A stretch of 64,000 nt of DNA from contig NZ_WOWL01000001.1 of assembly GCF_009741265.1 (NCBI RefSeq), forward strand, positions 3,224,001 through 3,288,000, written 5' to 3'. Every line of letters starts with the position of its first letter. Within the stretch, counting starts at the first letter, position 1. The notes below the pieces were generated by a model. It was not told the DNA's origin and ran no database searches. It was given only the letters and a program-made list of their open reading frames with translations. Of this stretch, positions 60,593 through 64,000 are shown piece by piece. Source of the DNA: Pseudarthrobacter sp. GA104 (GTDB taxonomy: Bacteria > Actinomycetota > Actinomycetes > Actinomycetales > Micrococcaceae). A program made the translations under genes and the position numbers.

Positions 60593-61810
60593 ATGACTTC
60601 CCCGGACGACCCCCAGCCCTTCAGCCTGCGCGGCATGGCGGTGGCTGCTTTCGGGCCCACGCTGCTCTACGGGATCGGCACGGGAGCCATCCTGCCCGTG
60701 GTGGCCCTCTCCGCCCGCGATCTCGGCGCTTCGGTGGCCGTCGCGGCCCTGGTCGTCACGCTGATCGGCGTGGGGTCCTGGTTCTTCAACCTGCCCGCCT
60801 CCCTGGTGACCCTCAAGTTCGGTGAGCGCTGGTCCATCGTGGCTGCCGCCGTCGCCGCCGGGCTCGCGCTCGCGGCGGCCGGGCTGACGTCCGTGGTCCC
60901 CAACGGGCTGTGGCTGCTCGCAGTGGCGATGGCCGTCGTCGGGATGTCCGGGGCCGTGTTCGGCCTGGCCCGGCAGAAGTACCTCACCGAGGCCGTGCCC
61001 GTGGAATTCCGGGCCCGGGCGCTCTCCACGCTGGGCGGGGTGAACCGCATCGGCGTGTTCATCGGCCCGTTCCTGGGCGCGGCGGTGATGCAGTTCGCCG
61101 GGATCAGCGGTGCCTACTGGGTGGGCGTGGTGGCCATGGCGGGAGCCGCGCTGCTGTCCCTCACCATCCCGGACCTGGCCGTTGCGCCAGGGCCCGACGG
61201 CGGCCACAAGGGTCCGGAGCCCACCCTCCGGAGCGTTGCGGCGTCCCACGCAGGCGTGTTCCTTTCGCTGGGGGTGGGGATCCTGCTGCTCAGCGCCCTC
61301 CGCTCCTCCCGGCAGGTGGTCATCCCGCTGTGGGCGGACAACCTGGGCCTGGATGCCACCTCAGCTTCACTGATCTACGGGCTCTCCGGCGCGATCGACA
61401 TGCTGGTGTTCTATCCCGCCGGCAAGCTCATGGACCGGAAGGGCCGGCAGTTCGTCGCCGTCCCGTCCACGCTGCTGATGGGCGCGGCCCTGCTGGTGAT
61501 TCCGCTGACCGGTTCCTTTGCGGGGCTGCTGCTGGCGGCGCTGCTGATCGGGTTCGGCAACGGCATCAGTTCGGGACTGGTGATGACGCTGGGCGCCGAC
61601 TTCTCGCCGGATCGGGGCCGCGGGCAGTTCCTGGGGCTGTGGCGGTTCATGGCCGACGCAGGCTCCACCGCCGGGCCCGTGCTGCTCTCCGGGGTGACTG
61701 CCCTTGCCACCCTTGGCGCGGGGATCTCAGCCACCGGCATACTGGGGTTCGCGGCGGCGGCCGTGTTCGCCGTCGTGATTCCGCGCCTGAAGCACCGCCG
61801 CAACTACTGA
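60593..61810 (+). CDS. Major facilitator superfamily transporter
   Basis: 405 residues, about 12 hydrophobic helices. The MFS cytosolic-loop features include NLPASLVTLKFGERW and GLARQKYLTEAVPVEFRARALSTLGGVNRIGVFIGP. An intermediate loop rich in Gly/Pro follows helix 6. Substrate unknown; likely efflux. Thirty bases before the lipase gene. Confidence 0.9.
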   Translation: MTSPDDPQPFSLRGMAVAAFGPTLLYGIGTGAILPVVALSARDLGASVAVAALVVTLIGVGSWFFNLPASLVTLKFGERWSIVAAAVAAGLALAAAGLTSVVPNGLWLLAVAMAVVGMSGAVFGLARQKYLTEAVPVEFRARALSTLGGVNRIGVFIGPFLGAAVMQFAGISGAYWVGVVAMAGAALLSLTIPDLAVAPGPDGGHKGPEPTLRSVAASHAGVFLSLGVGILLLSALRSSRQVVIPLWADNLGLDATSASLIYGLSGAIDMLVFYPAGKLMDRKGRQFVAVPSTLLMGAALLVIPLTGSFAGLLLAALLIGFGNGISSGLVMTLGADFSPDRGRGQFLGLWRFMADAGSTAGPVLLSGVTALATLGAGISATGILGFAAAAVFAVVIPRLKHRRNY

Positions 61811-61839
61811 CCGGCGGGAGCGCGGGATATCCTCGACAG

Positions 61840-62544
61840 ATGAGTGAACCGGGCACGCCCATGAGGATCAGTGCGCTGCAAAAAGGTGTCTGGTGGCTGC
61901 AGGACTACCTATATGCCGCGGGATGGCAGGTCCGCGGCATGTTCTCGCGCGTCCAGCCCGGGTCCTTCCACCAAGGCCACCGGCGGCCGGTGCTGATCAT
62001 CCCGGGTGTATACGAAAACTGGCAGTTCATGATGCCGCTCATCCAGTCCATCCACGACGCCGGCCATCCCGTCCACGTGGTCACGGTGCTGCAGCGGAAC
62101 CAGCTGGACGTCCCCGCGGCGGCCCGGATGGTGGCGCAGCACCTGGAGGAAGCGGGGCTGCGGGACGCCGCGATCGTGGCGCACAGCAAGGGCGGCCTGA
62201 TCGGAAAGTACGCCATGCTGACGCTGGACCCTGAGCAGCGGATCGACAGGATGGTCACGGTGTGCACGCCGTTCTCCGGTTCGCGCTATGCCAGGTACAT
62301 GCTGCTGCCGAGCCTGCGCATCTTTTCGCCCCGGCACCCCCTGACCCTCGAACTGGCCCGCGAAGAGGCGATCAACAGCCGGATCACGTCCATCTACGGC
62401 CCGTTCGATCCGCACATTCCGGAGGGCAGCGTCCTTCCGGGCGCCACCAACATCGAGCTGCCCACCGCAGGGCACTTCCGGATTTTGGGTGATCCTGAGA
62501 CGGCGCGGATCATCGTTGAGCAGCTGAACCTCGACGAGCCGTGA
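61840..62544 (+). CDS. Lipase/esterase-like alpha/beta hydrolase
   Basis: 234 residues. VLIIPGVYENWQFM forms the oxyanion region; nucleophile Ser in VAHSKGGLIGKY; catalytic His likely in TAGHFRIL; Asp in FDPHIP. Cytoplasmic, no signal peptide. Overlaps the LssY-domain gene by four bases (GTGA), so the two act or are regulated together. Confidence 0.88.
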   Translation: MSEPGTPMRISALQKGVWWLQDYLYAAGWQVRGMFSRVQPGSFHQGHRRPVLIIPGVYENWQFMMPLIQSIHDAGHPVHVVTVLQRNQLDVPAAARMVAQHLEEAGLRDAAIVAHSKGGLIGKYAMLTLDPEQRIDRMVTVCTPFSGSRYARYMLLPSLRIFSPRHPLTLELAREEAINSRITSIYGPFDPHIPEGSVLPGATNIELPTAGHFRILGDPETARIIVEQLNLDEP

Positions 62545-63485
62545 CCCCCGGGCTGGAAAATCCGGATGTCGGGGACCCGCATATGGGGTCCTCCGACGCG
62601 GGGTCCGCGCGGGCGGTTCCGGACGAACCTGACCACTCCCGTTCCAGCAGCGCCGTGGAGCGCCGGCAGAGCAGGTGGGCCACAGTCCTGGCGGTGCTGC
62701 AGCGGCTGCTGTACCTGGCGGTCACCGTCGCCGTCGGCTGGGCGGTGTACTTTTTCCTGCTCGCCAGGCTTTCCCGCGGCCCTGAGCAGGCGTGGGTGTT
62801 CCTGCCCGTCTGGCTGATCCTGGCCTATGCGCTGCTGCCGCGCGTCCACAAGATCCTGAGCAGCCTGTACATCCCGGACTACTTCATCGGCCGGGCAAGG
62901 ACGGGCGACGGCGTGCTGGGCGATCCCGTCAATCTCGCCGTAGTGGGGACGGAGGAAGAGCTGCGGCGGGCCATGCTTTCCGCCGGCTGGGTGGAGGCGG
63001 ATCCCATCACCCCGGCGACCGCCTGGCACACCCTGGTGTCCACCGTCCTGGGCCGCAGCTATCCCGCCGCCCCGGTAAGTTCCCTGTACGTCTTCGGCAA
63101 CAGGCAGGACCTGGCGTTCCAGCGCGAGATCGACGGGAACCCGCGCAAGCGGCACCATGTCCGGTTCTGGAAGTGCCCGCCCGGTTGGATGCTGCCCGGA
63201 GGCCTGTCCGTGGACTGGGTGGGGGCCGGCACGTACGACAGGAGCGTGGGACTGTCCCTGTTCACGTTCCAGATCACGCACAAAATTGCCGACCGTACGG
63301 ACGAGGAACGCGACTTCATCATCGCCACGCTGCAGGCAGCCGAGGCCGTGCAGTCCGTGCACGTCATCCTCAACTACTCCAGCGGCTACCACCACCGCAA
63401 CGGCGGCGGCGATGCCATCCGCACCGACGGGCATCTGCCGATCATTGACCTGTACGAGCCGGGCCGGCCGGGTGTTTCCGCCTGA
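62541..63485 (+). CDS. LssY C-terminal-domain protein
   Basis: 314 residues. Two hydrophobic segments (about 55-76 and 84-100), then an LssY_C-like domain (~120-305) with SRDPVNLAVVGTEEELRRAML-type sequence (here GDPVNLAVVGTEEEL), RKRHHVRFWK and HVILNYSSGYHHR. GTG start. LssY domains accompany phosphatidate-phosphatase-like proteins, and with the coupled lipase suggest a lipid-handling pair. Confidence 0.88.
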   Translation: MTPGLENPDVGDPHMGSSDAGSARAVPDEPDHSRSSSAVERRQSRWATVLAVLQRLLYLAVTVAVGWAVYFFLLARLSRGPEQAWVFLPVWLILAYALLPRVHKILSSLYIPDYFIGRARTGDGVLGDPVNLAVVGTEEELRRAMLSAGWVEADPITPATAWHTLVSTVLGRSYPAAPVSSLYVFGNRQDLAFQREIDGNPRKRHHVRFWKCPPGWMLPGGLSVDWVGAGTYDRSVGLSLFTFQITHKIADRTDEERDFIIATLQAAEAVQSVHVILNYSSGYHHRNGGGDAIRTDGHLPIIDLYEPGRPGVSA

Positions 63486-63645
63486 CTGCAGGTGCGGGGC
63501 GCCCGAACCTCGCATACGCTCCGAGTCCAATCGAAACCAGGATGAGGGCAGTACCTGTGGCCTCGGGCCCGGCCAGCAAGCCCGCGGCCAGGAACCCGCT
63601 GTCCATTGCCAGGGCGAGGAAGTGAATCCTCGGCGGTATCCTCAT
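63442..63645 (-). CDS. Small single-span membrane protein
   Basis: 67 residues. A hydrophobic stretch (FLALAMDSGFLAAGLLAGPEATGTALILVS) with Pro/Arg/Gly-rich ends. GGGAGG seven bases before the ATG is a strong ribosome-binding site. It overlaps the 3' end of the LssY gene by 44 bases on the other strand. Function unknown. Confidence 0.6.
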   Translation of the reverse strand: MRIPPRIHFLALAMDSGFLAAGLLAGPEATGTALILVSIGLGAYARFGRPAPAVRRKHPAGPARTGQ

Positions 63646-63686
63646 CTGACGCCTCCCCGCCCGGCACGCTTTGCCTGGCCCGCGGA

Positions 63687-64000
63687 TCAGTCGCGTTCAG
63701 GCGCGCCCGTGCGCAGGACCTGGAAGTCTGCTCCCAGTTCAACGTCAACTTCGGAGCCGTCGTCAAGAATGATTTCCGCCTCGTAGGCGGCGCCGCCTTC
63801 ATTCTCCCTTTCGACGTCCCCGATCCGGCCCTTGCCCACGTTCGCCAGTGCGGCTTGTCCTGCCCTGTCGCGGTCTGCAGCGCTCAGCGGCTGCCCTGAA
63901 TCGTCGTCCCGGCCCTCCGAGACCACCCGGAACGAGCTGTCGAGTTCCACTTCCACCCGGTTGCCGTTGTTCAACTGAACGTTCACTTCGTAGGAAGTAT
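63687..64000 (-). CDS. PepSY-like protein (partial, 5' end beyond the window)
   Basis: The minus-strand frame ends at 63687 and is open to the right edge. The GTG at 63986 is internal, because the codons before it read TSYEVNVQLNNGNRVEVELD, which repeats the pattern AYEAEIILDDGSEVDVELG found later. Two PepSY-type units (a VGKGRIGDVERENEGG segment and the paired strands) suggest an exported regulatory or inhibitory domain; the start and signal peptide lie outside the window. Confidence 0.75.
   Translation of the reverse strand, partial: TSYEVNVQLNNGNRVEVELDSSFRVVSEGRDDDSGQPLSAADRDRAGQAALANVGKGRIGDVERENEGGAAYEAEIILDDGSEVDVELGADFQVLRTGAPERD

Noticed and set aside
1..64000. tRNA, rRNA or insertion sequence
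   Set aside because: None found by eye: no CCA-ended cloverleaf, no rRNA-like block, no transposase or terminal inverted repeat. A tRNA scan would be needed for certainty.

Overview
The window is high-GC, gene-dense chromosomal DNA of an actinobacterium. The protein families and gene style suggest a soil Micrococcaceae such as Arthrobacter or Pseudarthrobacter. Pointers are GTG and TTG starts, ATGA/GTGA-coupled genes, leaderless-looking -10 boxes, PadR-DUF1048-ABC, a CmtR-type sensor and a Lrp-bkd pair. The genus is inference; no rRNA or tRNA gene was seen. There is no transposase, integrase, phage gene or CRISPR array, so this reads as ordinary accessory chromosome rather than an island.

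Left part (1-11000): a MinD-like ATPase at the edge, two cyclic-di-GMP proteins (a degenerate EAL protein and a PAS3-GGDEF-EAL protein), then an Lrp/AsnC regulator facing a three-gene E1alpha-E1beta-E2 branched-chain 2-oxoacid dehydrogenase operon. The regulator and operon are separated by a duplicated promoter segment and a 76-aa gene.

11000-28500: a secreted protein, then a siderophore locus (two permeases and an ATPase facing a binding lipoprotein and a siderophore-interacting reductase) with a DtxR/IdeR box between the divergent arms. After it come an anchored GH16 glycosidase, an MBL-fold hydrolase, a lipid kinase, two SGNH hydrolases, a PAS-EAL protein, a CHRD protein, several very small genes, a catalytically degenerate beta-lactamase-fold lipoprotein, and an ArsR-rhodanese regulator facing a membrane protein across two palindromic operators.

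28500-45100: a matrixin metalloprotease fused to a seven-repeat lectin-like propeller with a coupled small upstream gene, an acyltransferase, GAF and GAF-ANTAR proteins, a HipBA-type toxin-antitoxin operon with three regularly spaced operator-like sites, a DUF2975/XRE pair, an RsbQ-like hydrolase coupled to a PAS-GGDEF-EAL enzyme, an ABC exporter, a STAS-like protein and a lone receiver protein.

45100-64000: PadR-DUF1048-ABC exporter; a potassium block (KimA-like and TrkH/KtrB transporters under a KdpDE two-component system with no kdpFABC in the window); a Ser/Thr kinase with a lipoprotein; a CmtR-like sensor followed by a frameshifted CDF metal exporter; then membrane hydrolase, MFS, lipase and LssY-domain genes, and a PepSY-like protein running off the right edge.

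Four near-identical terminator hairpins built on the core ACGACGGCGG lie at 10969, 19401, 29003 and 31966. The best candidates for something new are the RsbQ/c-di-GMP module, the matrixin-propeller pair, the KdpDE-KimA-TrkH wiring with its tandem response-regulator site, and the hipBA operator array.
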